64,000 nucleotides of DNA from Pratylenchus scribneri. Lineage: Eukaryota > Nematoda > Chromadorea > Rhabditida > Pratylenchidae. This document shows, piece by piece, positions 1-11,380 of this stretch. Positions within the stretch are counted from its first letter, which is position 1. Each line of letters begins with the position of its first letter. Where the stretch lies: assembly GCA_030063045.1 (NCBI GenBank), contig JAQSEB010000008.1, forward strand, positions 1,612,001 to 1,676,000, read 5' to 3'. The notes under the pieces were generated by a model. It was given only the letters and a program-made list of their open reading frames with translations. It did not search any database and had not been told where the DNA came from. Made by a program: the position numbers and the translations under genes.

Positions 1-263
1 GGAATTCCGCAGAGCTAAATTAACTTGGCCATTCCAAACCAATTCATGAAAAAGTTGGCTCATTTCCGCGGCCATTCAGCCCACTCCCAGCCAAGTCCTC
101 CGGCCAATTTCCTCTCAAAATTTTGTCATTTCCCCTCCCCCAAATTGCCAACTCATTTCAAAACCCCTCAATTCTCCTCGCATTCATTTCATTGTGCCAA
201 TCATCACACAAAGCAAAAAGGAATTTCCTTTTAGAGTTGATCCTCCAATAAATCCCACAAAAA

Positions 264-787
264 ATGCGGTGGTCCTCCTCCACTGATTATCGCGCCTCAT
301 TCAAATCTCATCGGCCATTTCCCGCCAATCGAACCATCGAAACTCCATTTAATGCCGTCCATTCCCCGCCATTTGGCCAATATCGTTCCCGCCGAACGGC
401 CTCCAGCTTTCTCCTTTTTTGGACATCCTTCGCCCTCGTCGCATTATCCTTGTTGCTAATTGCCTTGCCTGAACAAGCCCAGGCAGCGGCATTGTCCATT
501 CCAGTGTCCGAAATGCTCCGAGAAGCGGATGAGCCATTCGAACGCGACGATCGAGACTATCGGCCATTACAGGTTGGACTTGGACACAAATTCGTTTTGG
601 CTTTTCCTTGCTGAATGCCTAAATTTTACAGTTTGGCAAACGTGATGCCACATATCGTCCTCTGCAATTCGGCAAAAAAAATGTCTATCGGCCATTGCAA
701 TTTGGGAAAAGGGGTGGCGCCCATTATTGGCCTGTGGATGCCTCCTCCGATTCCAGATTTGTGATTTCGACGGCCAATTTGTTATGA
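264..787 (+). CDS. nlp-12: NLP-12 / cholecystokinin-like neuropeptide precursor
   Basis: Two exons, 264-572 and 632-787, give 154 aa. A hydrophobic signal segment lies at about residues 46-72 after an unusually long basic N-region; 264 is the only in-frame ATG before it. The C-terminal part carries three copies of YRPLQFG. The first (DYRPLQFG then KR) is split exactly at the intron; the others are DATYRPLQFGKK and NVYRPLQFGKR. Known family: C. elegans nlp-12 encodes DYRPLQF-amide, a CCK/sulfakinin-like peptide secreted by neurons and acting on CKR receptors in locomotion and feeding. The glycine donates the amide and the dibasic or single Arg sites allow cleavage. Three copies versus two in C. 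elegans. Identity is very secure; the extreme N-terminus is less certain. Confidence 0.93.
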
Positions 788-1225
788 ACAAAGAAGAATA
801 GAGGGGGAAAATGAGGAGAAATAAATATCAGAAACACAAAAAAGCCATCCATCAGTCAAAATTGCATTTCCATTTAAATATTAAAAAATAATCACGAAAA
901 GCATTTGATTTGATCCATTCGAAATGATTGTGGAGGAAAAATTAACGTTGATTTTTAAAATTGCATCTTCCCTCGCCTCATTTTCCTTCAGGCATTTTCT
1001 ATGATTTATTGAAGTTTGAAATAGTTTTTCTTCATTTCAATTTAATGCGATTACTTCCCCTCCAGCAGATTTCCTCTATTCAATATGGAATACTGTTTAG
1101 GCAAATGAATGAATAAAAATTAAGTTTTATTAGGATAATATTTATTTATTGATTGTAAAAATATGAAAAATAAGAATTGAAATAGGAATGAAATTGGATT
1201 GAAATTGGCTCGTTTTCTTCTTCTT
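788..1225. other. Intergenic, AT-rich
   Basis: Convergent 3' ends of the nlp-12 and DPH7 genes. AATAAA-type signals occur (for example near 822 and 1113). No further gene is visible. Confidence 0.5.
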
Positions 1226-2869
1226 CTATATAATTAATTTTTGCAATCGAATTTGGCAGTCATCAAAGGTGCAAGAAGCAATCTGAAATGGAGAAATTAA
1301 CGAAATAATTATCAAAAATTTAATTACAAGATAATTTGCATTTCCACATACTCCGATTTTCTTCAATGGCCTTGCATCGACGGCATAAAGGAGATGGTCA
1401 TTGATGGAATTGGAATGGACCAATTGGAGGGAATTGAGGCGGGGGCAAAGTTGGACCAGGGACCAGCCTTTAGAAAAAAAAATATTTAAAAAATATTCAA
1501 AAATTTTGGGTAACCTCCGTACATGCAGGCTGTAATCAAAAATTCATTGCCGACTGGATTCAAATCCCATACGCCGCCTGACATCTGAATTTATAAAATT
1601 AATGCATTTTTAAATTCAGTCAGTAAAAAAAGGAAAAAACCGATTAATATTTTTTGTACCGACTTTGAGTTCACTGATTGGCCTTTGCAATTGGCGAGTG
1701 TCAAAAATGCGCAAATGTTCATCGTATGAGCCAGTAAGAAGAAAATGATCACCGCGCCGATGGATTCTGGTTATTCCGGCCGAATGTGTTTGTGTGTTGG
1801 TCATCGACGCAATTGGATTGGGACTGAAAATTAGTGGAAAAAATTAAAATATATATCAAATATTTAAATAAGTAAAATATTAAATTATATTAATTTTTTG
1901 ATTTAATTTTCATTAATTTTATTTAAAATATTACGTTGAATTAATTGAGCGAAAATCCCAAATCTTTAGGCAAGCATCCTCGGCTCCAGTCGCACAAACC
2001 TAAAATTTTAGATATAAAAATATTTGGCAATTTTGTTTTTAACTCAACTGTTTGGTCAATCCAAGCACAACTCCATGCTTCACAATTGTCCCCATTATCG
2101 CATCGATCATTTGGTTCATTCCCAATTGCCTTTCCTCCCATATAATAATTTAATGGCATTTGATGAGCCCGCAGGGAAGAAAGCACCGATTCGGTTTCAA
2201 TATCCAAAAGGAATAACTTAATTAATTTTGGTTACATTGTATTCTTAAATGAGAAAACCTGGCCAGCGGAATCAGTGCAAATTATTCGTCCAAATTGTTC
2301 ATTACAGTCCAATAGCATATTTTTGGCGACAAGTATTTTCGAGATGGATTTTATTTGGGCACCATCCACCTTAAGGAAAAAAAGAACATTGAAAAAGAAA
2401 GGTTGGAATTAAATGAGTTAAATAAGTTAGCAACATAATTAGTCGATTCAAATTTATGAATTTAACCTGAAAAAACCTCAAAAATGCCGATCTCACCGCT
2501 GCTCAATGCCGCCATAATTTTATTGCTCACACCAATTTGCTCAAATCGGAAAATACCTCCCTCAGAATTTATGCAACTTTGATGGCATAGATCAAGTTGT
2601 TCACTTTCGATTAGATTAAATCCACCCAAACGGCTCAAACCATCAGCAGCAGGACCTTAAATATTAAAAATAAAATATATAAATTATGAATTTTTTTTAC
2701 CATTTTCTGGAATTTTATATGTGCCGACAATAAAAAGAGAATTTTGAGTAGACAATTCTTCATTTTGTGCATTTATATCATCTTCATTAATGGGTGTATT
2801 TAGAAATTTTAATGAAGCAGGGTTCTGTTCAATTTTTACAGAACAAAGATCTTCGACTTTTGGTATCAT
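1226..2869 (-). CDS. dph7: Diphthine methyltransferase DPH7/WDR85 (WD40)
   Basis: Nine exons (2869-2701, 2655-2477, 2369-2259, 2216-2049, 1999-1935, 1823-1660, 1577-1515, 1467-1352, 1282-1226) join in frame to 363 aa. WD40 blades include TGSYDEHLRIFDTR followed by PISELKVGGGVWDL, a signature of DPH7, then a C-terminal blade with IASCTFDDCQIRL. Known role: cytosolic WD40 protein that demethylates methylated diphthine before the final amidation of diphthamide on eEF2. The length fits the family. A stretch around residues 135-160 before the EAWSCAW motif is longer than usual and could hide a missed intron. It is divergent from mRpL32, sharing a 250 bp promoter region. Confidence 0.9.
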
Positions 2870-3121
2870 AATTAATTCTAAAAATAAATTAGGTATTAAT
2901 AAATCGGTCCTAATTGTTCTAATAAATCATTCATTTTATTTTGCAATTGCAATTTACTTTTTTTTTTTGCCATTTATTTGGCAATTCTAAATTTTATTTT
3001 CTTGTTTCTTCTCATTTATTAAACCAAATTAATTATTAAATTGATAATCGATAAACAATTTAATATTTATAGATTTCTCAAGTATTTTTGATTTCAATTC
3101 ACATTCACAACAATAAAAATT
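2870..3121. promoter_or_regulatory. Shared divergent promoter region, DPH7 / mRpL32
   Basis: 252 bp separate the two divergent ATGs. The stretch is AT-rich with no recognisable core element, so bidirectional control is inference from spacing only. Confidence 0.4.
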
Positions 3122-3575
3122 ATGGTTTTCCTCAGTAGATTACTTGCTGGTGTGCCGAAATTCAGAACATCAAAACGTAAGATAAAGATATAATCATAAC
3201 CAATTTATTAAATCCACCATTTACAGCTAAAATACAGACGCGCAGATTCAAGCAAATATTCATGTTGGACAAGGCACCATTGAGCATATGCCCCGAGTGT
3301 AGTACACCACATTCTCCATGGGTTTGCTGCTTGCGATGCTACAAAGTGTTGAGAGACGACAGTGAACATGTATTTATTTTATTTAAATTGTTGTAATATT
3401 TAATCTTTTTTGTTAGATTAAGCAACAAATGTGCGCCTCATACAATCCATTTTTTGGTCAGCGACAAAAACCGATAACTGATGAATGGCTCGAACAACAA
3501 AAACAGCAAAAAAATCGGGAAAAGGAAGAAGAAGAGAAGGTCAAGTCTCAAAGTAAAACACGAAAATTAAAGTGA
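3122..3575 (+). CDS. mrpl-32: Mitochondrial ribosomal protein bL32m
   Basis: Exons 3122-3176, 3227-3369 and 3417-3575 give 118 aa. The centre holds a zinc-ribbon, CPEC then CCLRCYKVL, in the position typical of bL32m, preceded by a short basic presequence-like N-terminus (MVFLSRLLAGVPKF). The C-terminus is a charged K/E-rich helix. Known role: structural protein of the large mitochondrial ribosomal subunit. It is followed 175 bp downstream by Tim9 on the same strand, with a polyadenylation-like AATAAA just after the stop, so the two mitochondrial genes may be co-transcribed. The family call rests on the Cys motif, size and flanks. Confidence 0.8.
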
Positions 3576-3750
3576 TTAATTATTTTACGAAATGGAATAA
3601 ATTTTTATTACAATTTTTCATTTAATTAAATACGTTATTCCATGTCTAAATACATTTCTTAATCAGACCTTTTTGATAATTTTAAATATTTTTTCTGTTT
3701 TACATTCCTTTAAATCGTGTGAGGCTTCCACTCCATATTCCAATCGAAAA

Positions 3751-4126
3751 ATGGCTATGTCGGACACTGATCTTCGAACGGTTTGACTAATTTATAATGA
3801 AAGCATTCATTCTTTTGTTTTAGTTTCGCGATTTCCTCCTCCAATACAATATGTTGACCGAACATTGCTTCAGCGCATGTATAAAGGACTTTTCAACTCA
3901 AAAATTGGGCGATAAAGAAGAAAAATGTGCCAAAAATTGCATGGACAAATTTCTCAAGGTTGGAAGAAAATTATAACGAATTTTGGGGAAATATTTAATA
4001 CTTATTATTTAGAGTGGCCAGAGATTGACTTTGCGTTTTCAAGAACACCAGCTTTTAAATATGGAGGCACAAGGGGCGCCAATTGCAGCGACAAAAGCCG
4101 GTGCAAATGTAATTGGATCTACGTGA
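3751..4126 (+). CDS. tin-9.1: Mitochondrial intermembrane chaperone Tim9
   Basis: Exons 3751-3780, 3824-3958 and 4013-4126 give 92 aa, the usual small-Tim size. Twin CX3C motifs are present: CFSAC at about residues 26-30 and CAKNC at about 49-53, flanked by the Tim9-specific FRDFLLQYNMLTE and LTLRFQEHQ helices. Known role: a heterohexamer with Tim10 that escorts hydrophobic precursors across the intermembrane space. A second in-frame ATG lies at 3757, so the start may be two codons further in. Confidence 0.9.
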
Positions 4127-4414
4127 ACAGCTGGAATGGGCACTGATCGAATATGGATAGATTGTTTTAAATATTCATTCATTTTTTGTTGTCATTTTTC
4201 TTTCATTTTTGTCATATAAAAATTAAATAATGTGGAAAAGAGTTGGTGGAAATGGAAGAGTGATTTGTTGGGAATATTTTTTGATGCAATCTTTATTATT
4301 TTTTTATCAAAATGGGCTTTCAAAAATTGTGCGAGTTAACAACAAAAAACAGTCATTTTAAAATCATGGTGGTTCTTCCTTTTCATCATATATAATAGGC
4401 TTCTTCATTCTAAT

Positions 4415-7400
4415 TCAGCGGACAGCCAAAACGACGTCATCAATTTTGAGGATGGCTCGAACGCATTCAGCGGCTTGTTTGATGGCAAAGGAGGAGACCA
4501 ACAGCGGTTGAACAACATTCTCCTCCAAAATATTGGTGACGGCGCCCTTAAAAAATTTTGATTATTGAATAAATGATATTTTGGGATGTGAATAAAAATT
4601 TAAATTTCCTATAAAGTCCGTAATTTACTAAAAAAATTTGTATATTTTTACTCACCGTTCGAACATTGACTCCGAATTCCTTGTGTCCATTGGCATGTTG
4701 AGTTCGCAATTCTGTAACCGTCTCAATGGGCGAAAGTCCAGCATTCTCGGCCAAAGTGTATGGAATCAATTCAAGGGCATCAGCAAAAGCCTAGAATAAT
4801 ACAAAAATTTAATTACTCAATTTTTTTTAATATTTAAAATTTTATTTGGTAAATAAATAACCAGAATTCCTAATAAATCTATGGATTATAATTTTATTAC
4901 CTTCCAACAATATTGTTCAGCGCCTTGTTCGGTTTGGGCCGCTTGTCGAAGTTTGACCGAAACTTCCATTTCGGGAGCGCCACCGCCTGAAAAATTACAT
5001 AAAATCAAATATATTGATAATGAATGAAATTTTGTCAGAGAATCAGGGAAGTCCAATATTTGATTTCTTTTAGTAATTGTACAAAATTCAAAATTGTTCG
5101 GTTTGATAATTGAAATAGATTGTCTTAGAATTTCCCCAATGAAATCCTAAGACCTTGTGTTTGGAAATGTTTGGAAAAGGAATAAAATATATTTATTTAT
5201 TTTTAATTAAAATACATGTGGAATAAATATTGGATGAATGGAAAGTTGGGTTCAAAGGAATAATTGGGAATTGGGGAATGAATGGGACTAATGCCAGAGG
5301 GATCAAGGCGGCTTTATATAGGGCGCCGCGCGAGAATGGAATGCGAGAATAAGCATGTGGACATAAGGAAAGAAGGGAACAATTGAAGGGAAGAAGAGAC
5401 ATGCTAATGGATTAGCACGTGGATAGATGAGGGAGGAAGAGGGGCACAAAAGAAGGAAGGGAAAAGTGCACGTGGACAGGTGCACATGGATATGCTAAAT
5501 TGAGACTAAAATAGGAAAGGAAATTATGAAATAATATGACTAATAATTGAATAATAATGGGAATTAAAGGAAAGGATAAATTAAATATTTTAATTCGAAA
5601 TATTTTTCGACATTCCGCCCCGAGAAGATATTTTTTCCATATTATTCATCAAATCCGCTTAATTCTCTTTTGTCGTTTCTCATCTGCCAAACCATTTCTC
5701 TTTGCTTCAAAAATTTGTCAGCTAATTCAATCAATTTTGTTGTGTTGAAGTCAGCAATGTTTCTTTTTTCCTGTATTATTTCTAGTAATAACCATTTTGG
5801 GAATTTTTCCATAATTATTTCTTGAATTACCGTTACATTCACATTTTCACCTGCTTGTTCCAATTGATTCAAAATTCGCGTGCATTCGCTAGTCATTTTT
5901 CTAACATCAATTGTCTTTGGAGTCTTAGAATGAATTTCTCCCAATTCCTTATATAAGTTCGATTTAAATGTTTCCATGTCACCAAATCTTTTGATAAGAT
6001 GGTCCTTAACAATTTTATAATTCCCAACTGTCACTGTATATCCTTTGAGGTCTATTTCAGCATCATCTTTCATACACGATAACAAGTAAGCTAACTTTTG
6101 AACTTCGGGTATTGTTTTATCTGAGTCTATTGAGGCTTCGAAAATACTCCAAAATTGCATCCAGTTTTTAAATTGACCATCAAATTGAGGTAGGGTAAGT
6201 TTCGGAAGATGCACTCTCTGTTTTTTATTATCATGAATTTGTATAGCTAATGTTTGATGTTTCTGCTGCAGCCAATTTTCTAGATTATCAATCATTTCTC
6301 TTCCCTGATCTATAAGCTCGATAAAATTTCCATGATTATTCAAATAATTAGTAAATTCCTGTTCTTCTCTAACTCGATTCACAGCATCTGCCATAATCAT
6401 TAATTCTGACCAATCACTAATTTTTCCATCCAATGTATTTATTGCGTTTTTTATCTTAAGAAGTATTTCCTTTACCGATTGCTCGGTTTGTTGTCCTTGT
6501 TCCCCTAGAAGATTATTCGCTTGTGCTATGTAATTCGCCAATCGTGTTCGGGTGAGACCAATAGAGGTTCTAATTGGTCCAGACATCTTAATAACTGTCT
6601 AAATATGAAGAAGGATCACAAAAAATCCAATTCCGGAAGGACTCTGCCAGCACGAGAAAAAAAATGAAAAGAAATTTTTCAAACAAAAAAAATTTTCTGT
6701 GCAGTTATAAAAATATTAGGCTTATTAGAAGCAAATGATTATCCTCTCGATTCAGAACAATTGTGATGAAGGTCACTCAGATTAAAATCTGACAGCAAAA
6801 AGTAAATTCAAAAATGATTCGCGCACTGGCCAAAATTTTTTTTTTGTTCGTTTGCTTGACTAAAAACAAGGGTTTAGCTCTCTGCAAAGGGCGTTTTGGC
6901 TCTCAGGCCACAAAGGTGAATAGGAACAAGTTCAATAAATATTTATTGATTAGGCGGCTCTCGGCCACAAAGTGAATAGAAGCAAAATCCAAGGAATTAT
7001 GAGGCACTCGGCCAAAGAATGAATAAAAACCCAGTATAATGAATGTTTAGGCGCAAAAAGTTGAATGGAACACAGTCCAATAAATGTTGTTTAGGCACTC
7101 AGGCCAAAAAATGAATGGAACTCAGTCCGATGATTAGGCACTCAGGCTACAAATTGAATGGAAATCAATCCAATGAATGTTTAGGCACTCAGGCCAAAAA
7201 AATGAATGTGCTTTGGCACTCTGGCCAAAAGGTTGAAGAGGAACAAAAGTCCAATGAATGTTAGGCAAACAAGCCAAATAAAAGTCTTAAAGCTTTATGG
7301 TACAGCAAAATGATGACCGCCTGCCTCAGTCACACTTTCTGCTGCTCAAATTTTTGTTATTGAAAGTATTGTTTGTTGAGAAATTGTTGTTGCAATTCTG

Positions 7401-9904
7401 GCCAAAATTTAACAAGGCCGCCCAAAATTTTGTTGTTGAAGAATTGGTTGAAAATGTTGCGTTTGGTTTTCCTCTGAAAACCCCCAAAATTCAAATGTTG
7501 AAATTGTTGAAAAAATGTTGTTTTGGTTTTACTCGAAAACCCTCAAATTTTGTTGTTGAAATGGCCCAAATCCGGTAGTTGGCCGTTGCACCAAAATGTC
7601 TTAGAATTTCCCCAATGAAATCCTAAGACCTTGTGTTTGGAAATGTTTGGAAAAGGAATAAAATATATTTATTTATTTTTAATTAAAATACATGTGGAAT
7701 AAATATTGGATGAATGGAAAGTTGGGTTCAAAGGAATAATTGGGAATTGGGGAATGAATGGGACTAATGCCAGAGGGATCAAGGCGGCTTTATATAGGGC
7801 GCCGCGCGAGAATGGAATGCGAGAATAAGCATGTGGACATAAGGAAAGAAGGGAACAATTGAAGGGAAGAAGAGACATGCTAATGGATTAGCACGTGGAT
7901 AGATGAGGGAGGAAGAGGGGCACAAAAGAAGGAAGGGAAAAGTGCACGTGGACAGGTGCACATGGATATGCTAAATTGAGACTAAAATAGGAAAGGAAAT
8001 TATGAAATAATATGACTAATAATTGAATAATAATGGGAATTAAAGGAAAGGATAAATTAAATATTTTAATTCGAAATATTTTTCGACATAGATGTCCCAA
8101 ATTTGAACAAATTTTATAATAAACCTGGAAGTAGAGCGCGTTTCTTGACAAGGCAACGAATGACGCAAAGAGCATCGTGAAGAGAGCGTTCAGCCTCCTC
8201 GAGAACAAGTTTGGAAGAACCACGGATGAGAATCGAAACAGCTTGACCATTCGATTTAAGGCCGGTTACCTTCAAAATTATTGTTTAGAATAGAATCAAA
8301 TTCATTAATTGTAAAAAATTAACCTTGACCACTTTTCCATCGGCGGTCTCAATTTCTTCGACTAATTCGGCGGTGCCCAAAGTTTCGGGTGTGAAATGAT
8401 CAGGGGAAGCGACCGGACGGCAGCCCAGTATTTTCGAATAGAATTCAATGTCCTCGCGTTCAATATCCTTGATGACCATGATTTTCATTTTAGCAAAAAA
8501 GTGCAGTGCCAAATCGTTGATGGCATCGCTGTAAATTCAAAGAAATTAACAAATGAAATACTTTTTTAATTAAATCCAACCGTAGAATAGATTTTTGGAT
8601 GAGAAGAACATTGCAGCCGGCTTTCTTTATTTGTTTGCACAAATCCAAAATATAATTGCGCTCTTCCTTCAATGCTCGATCCATTTGTGTATAATCGGAA
8701 ATAATCACTTGATTTTCCATCTGTGCAAAAATTTTCTTCTTTCAATTTTAATACATAAAACTTACATTGGTTTTTGGTGGCGATATTTGGAATTGAATGA
8801 GTCCAATTTTTGCCTTCTCAACACGGCCCGGTCCTCCATGACCCATCGAATTCTGTTCAATTATGGCGCCTTCAATCAATTGGGTCTCGTCCATTGTTTC
8901 GCCCAATTTCTTCACAATTTTGATCATTTTCAAGTTCACATTTTGGTCCTCCATCGAATTCATGATTTTTTTCACAGCTTGCACGGCCATCGGTGCCAAA
9001 ATATGCGAATGTTGTGAAACGACCTGAAAAAATTGATTTATTTTCCACAAAATTCATAGTTCCAAATTTGAGTTAACTTTTTGTTATTTAATCTCTCTAA
9101 TAAGAGTTTTACGAACTCTTCTTTTCCTTATGGTCATCAATCTTTTAATATTTGTGTTCCAAACTCAATTACAATGTAAATATTGCATATTCTGCAGATT
9201 TTGAATAATAATATCCTACCACTATTCCATTCTAGTTTATTCTATAATAAGAAACCTTGGAATTCAAACTAGTCGTTGCCAACTTAATCAATTCGGCGTC
9301 ATCATTGATGTCAATTGGAGTAGCCATTTCCTCAAGAATTTGTTGAGAAAAGGTGGCGGCGCGACGAAATGAATCGGAAATTGTGGTCGGATGAATGCCT
9401 ACAAATGTTTAAATTTGCTTTTTTATTACTTCTATCGAAACCTTTGGCCAATAATTTCTCTGCCGCATCCAAAAATGAGCCGGCTAATACAACAACTGTG
9501 GTTGTACCATCGCCGGCTTCGATGTCCTGTGCCTTGGACAGTTCAACTAACTGAACATTTAAATTAAAATTTCCAACATTAATTTGAATAATCTAGTGAA
9601 ATTTTTTAATAAATTTGATATTTCTTAATTCTAAATTGCAAACCATTTTGGCTGTCGGATGGATTACAGACATTTGGTTGAGTATTGTCGCACCATCATT
9701 GGTGATTGTTACTTCCCCATTTGCTGCTTGGATCATTTTGTCCATGCCTCGTGGACCCAAACTTGTTCGAACCGAATCGGAGACAGCTTTTGCAGCAACA
9801 ATGTTGCTTGTACGAACACTTTCCGGCTTGTCTCGATCTTTGAAACCACTGCCGGCTTTATTTGATGCAAATGCTACTGGTGTCGATTGGGCAATTGTAG
9901 CCAT
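4415..9904 (-). CDS. cct-4: Chaperonin TCP-1 subunit delta (CCT4)
   Basis: Ten exons join in frame to 537 aa: 9904-9644, 9550-9442, 9398-9256, 9023-8766, 8720-8581, 8528-8324, 8269-8125, 4986-4901, 4790-4656 and 4546-4415. The product is collinear with CCT4: [17 protein letters not shown], the ATPase motif AGDGTT near residue 99, [31 protein letters not shown], ending [10 protein letters not shown]. Known role: one of eight ATP-driven subunits of the cytosolic chaperonin that folds actin and tubulin. The intron between the exons ending at 8125 and starting at 4986 is swollen to over 3 kb by an LTR retrotransposon. All junctions keep frame, so the host gene looks functional. Confidence 0.95.
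5121..5612 (-). repeat. 3' LTR of the gag-only element
   Basis: 492 bp, bounded by short inverted TGTC/GACA termini. It appears identical to the copy at 7597-8088. Left flank ends in TAGAT. Confidence 0.93.
5642..6586 (-). CDS. Retrotransposon gag polyprotein (BEL/Pao, DUF1759-like)
   Basis: A single 314-aa ORF. Residues about 120-240 carry the gag signature of BEL/Pao elements: [11 protein letters not shown], then [14 protein letters not shown], then [14 protein letters not shown]. The N-terminal third is helical. The usual C-terminal zinc knuckle and pol region are missing and the ORF stops just before the 3' LTR. Known role: gag forms the particle that packages element RNA. The ORF is open and uninterrupted, consistent with recent activity. 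The BEL/Pao assignment is by motif; RT is absent, so it cannot be confirmed phylogenetically here. Confidence 0.85.
   Translation of the reverse strand: MSGPIRTSIGLTRTRLANYIAQANNLLGEQGQQTEQSVKEILLKIKNAINTLDGKISDWSELMIMADAVNRVREEQEFTNYLNNHGNFIELIDQGREMIDNLENWLQQKHQTLAIQIHDNKKQRVHLPKLTLPQFDGQFKNWMQFWSIFEASIDSDKTIPEVQKLAYLLSCMKDDAEIDLKGYTVTVGNYKIVKDHLIKRFGDMETFKSNLYKELGEIHSKTPKTIDVRKMTSECTRILNQLEQAGENVNVTVIQEIIMEKFPKWLLLEIIQEKRNIADFNTTKLIELADKFLKQREMVWQMRNDKRELSGFDE
6880..7290 (-). repeat. Degenerate tandem repeats in the retroelement leader
   Basis: About seven imperfect units of roughly 45-55 bp, each with AGGCACTCAGGCCAAAAAATG-like cores spaced by CAGTCCAATGAATG. They lie between the primer-binding-like site and gag. 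Unit boundaries are approximate. Confidence 0.7.
7597..8088 (-). repeat. 5' LTR of the gag-only element
   Basis: 492 bp, appears identical to 5121-5612. It contains a TATATAG box-like stretch on the plus strand. The right flank begins with the target duplication TAGAT. Confidence 0.93.
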
Positions 9905-10268
9905 CAAAGCTGGTTCACTCAAATATTTAAAATTTGGGAATATTGTTTTATATACTCTGCAAAAACTCGAATTTTTCAGTTATATTTTTATTGATTTGAA
10001 CCAAATGAAAAATAAAAAAATAGTAAATTAAGAAGAAAATTTATACTTTATACAACACATAGTCCAAAATACATATATCAACAATAATGAGAAATGGAAA
10101 TGAGAAGCAATATGATAACACAATGGATTTGGGGCATTATCAACAAAAATATAGGTTTGGGAAAATTACAATATAGATGACAATGACATAGGAAAGGGCA
10201 TTATATGTTAATCCAGTTTTTCACAGTTCTTATCCTCTGTTGCTGTTCTTTTCCATCCATCATCATTC
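9905..10268. other. Intergenic between CCT4 and membrane-protein genes
   Basis: 364 bp, AT-rich. It should hold the CCT4 promoter and the 3'UTR of the downstream minus-strand gene. No ORF or RNA gene is recognisable. Confidence 0.5.
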
Positions 10269-11380
10269 TTATCCGCCGCGGGTCCCGAAGATGAAGAGCA
10301 GAGCCAGCTGGATGTAGACAATGGCGCATTGGTAGACGAGCATGTAGAAATGGGGATTCTTCTGGAAATAGAAAAAATGATTTTGATTTTATTAATAAGA
10401 AAAGACCAACCTGATAATCTTGGTCCCAATGCTCGAAGTAGTATTGAAGTGTGACCAGGGCAACCAGGGTTTGCATTATGGCAGCCAGCAGATACGAGAA
10501 GGTCAAGCCCGCAATGATCCATCCAAGGAGGCAATTGGCAAGGAAACCGGCAAGCAACGATATTGACAGAAATTGGATTCGGGATGTTGTTTTCCTTGCT
10601 ATGAAGTAGGCGGCAGCAGCAATGAACAGGGGCACAATGAATGGCAGAGGCTGAAAATAAAACAAGTTAAAGAATGTTGGTTTTGATTATTAGAAGATTT
10701 GAACATACCAAATGGAGGTGATAATCCTTGAATGTGTATCCCGTCACGATCCCGTGCAAAGCGGCGAACATTTGTAGATTGAAGCGGTTCTTGACATCTT
10801 CTTCAATTTCGATTGTTCGATGTGCGATGGTCGGGATGATGAACGCCAAAGCTGCCATTTGAGTGTTTGTGAGCAGGATTGACAAGAGTGGGTTGAACAT
10901 TACAGAGCACACATTGTGACCGATCCAGAAGATGAACATCTAAATAGAAAATTGTTTTTAAAAATTCGTAAAATTTAATTGAGAAAACCAACCATAATGG
11001 TGATCCAGGCGAAGGTTTCAAGGAGCGCAATGTCGGCAATTCCAATGCTGGTCTGAAAAATAAAGTTCATTTTTTTGTAAAGGAATTGAATAAATAATCC
11101 CACCAGGTTCTTGAGCGGCTGAACAATCCCCATTTTGAGTCGTTTGGCTGGATCATCTTCGGCCTCCTGCAGCAATTGTTTTAAGTTTGTGATGCAATCC
11201 TTGAACTTCTTTGAATTGTCGTGCAGCCAACGTCGAACATTGTTGTATTGCTCCTGAAATTTTAGAGATTGATTGGATTTAAAAAAGAAAACAAATGACC
11301 TGGAATTCATGTTTGTATTGTCCTACAAGGCTCGTCGCAGTTGGTGTCGGTTTCGGGCCATTCGCAGGTTCAGCAGCCAT
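10269..11380 (-). CDS. Multi-pass membrane protein, possibly Bax-inhibitor-1 (TMBIM)-like
   Basis: Six exons (11380-11300, 11253-11104, 11052-10993, 10939-10709, 10650-10411, 10361-10269) give 284 aa. Residues 1-80 are hydrophilic with a charged helix (RRWLHDNSKKF). The rest forms about six hydrophobic segments, ending in a short GTRGG tail. Near the C-terminus EHWDQDY resembles the EHGDQDY of TMBIM6/BI-1, and the spacing of the helices is compatible with that family. Other Bax-inhibitor signatures are weak, so the function is a hypothesis. It is divergent from the kinase gene with 223 bp between start codons. Confidence 0.6.

Larger units (their letters stand above)
5121..8088 (-). mobile_element. 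Gag-only LTR retrotransposon, BEL/Pao-like (TR-GAG type)
   Basis: Two direct repeats of 492 bp (5121-5612 and 7597-8088) appear identical by eye, begin TGTC and end GACA. They are flanked by a 5-bp target duplication TAGAT (5116-5120 and 8089-8093). The element reads on the minus strand: 5' LTR, a TGGTGCAAC primer-binding-like sequence directly inside it (about 7596-7585), a 1 kb repeat-rich leader, one gag ORF, then the 3' LTR. There is no protease, reverse transcriptase, RNase H or integrase, and only about 30 bp lie between gag and the 3' LTR. It sits in a CCT4 intron in host orientation. Matching LTRs imply recent insertion, so mobilisation in trans is likely. Confidence 0.93.

Noticed and set aside
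25..234. Proline/His-rich 69-codon frame at the left edge
   Set aside because: No methionine ATG, no splice or domain support; probably nlp-12 5' flank.
2049..2216. A second, independent gene from the plus-strand frame at 1945-2221
   Set aside because: It is the antisense of a DPH7 exon whose phase and WD40 context are clear.
5193..5485. Short open frames inside the LTRs (also at 7669-7961)
   Set aside because: Identical in both LTRs, overlapping on one strand in different frames, no motif; chance frames in a repeat.
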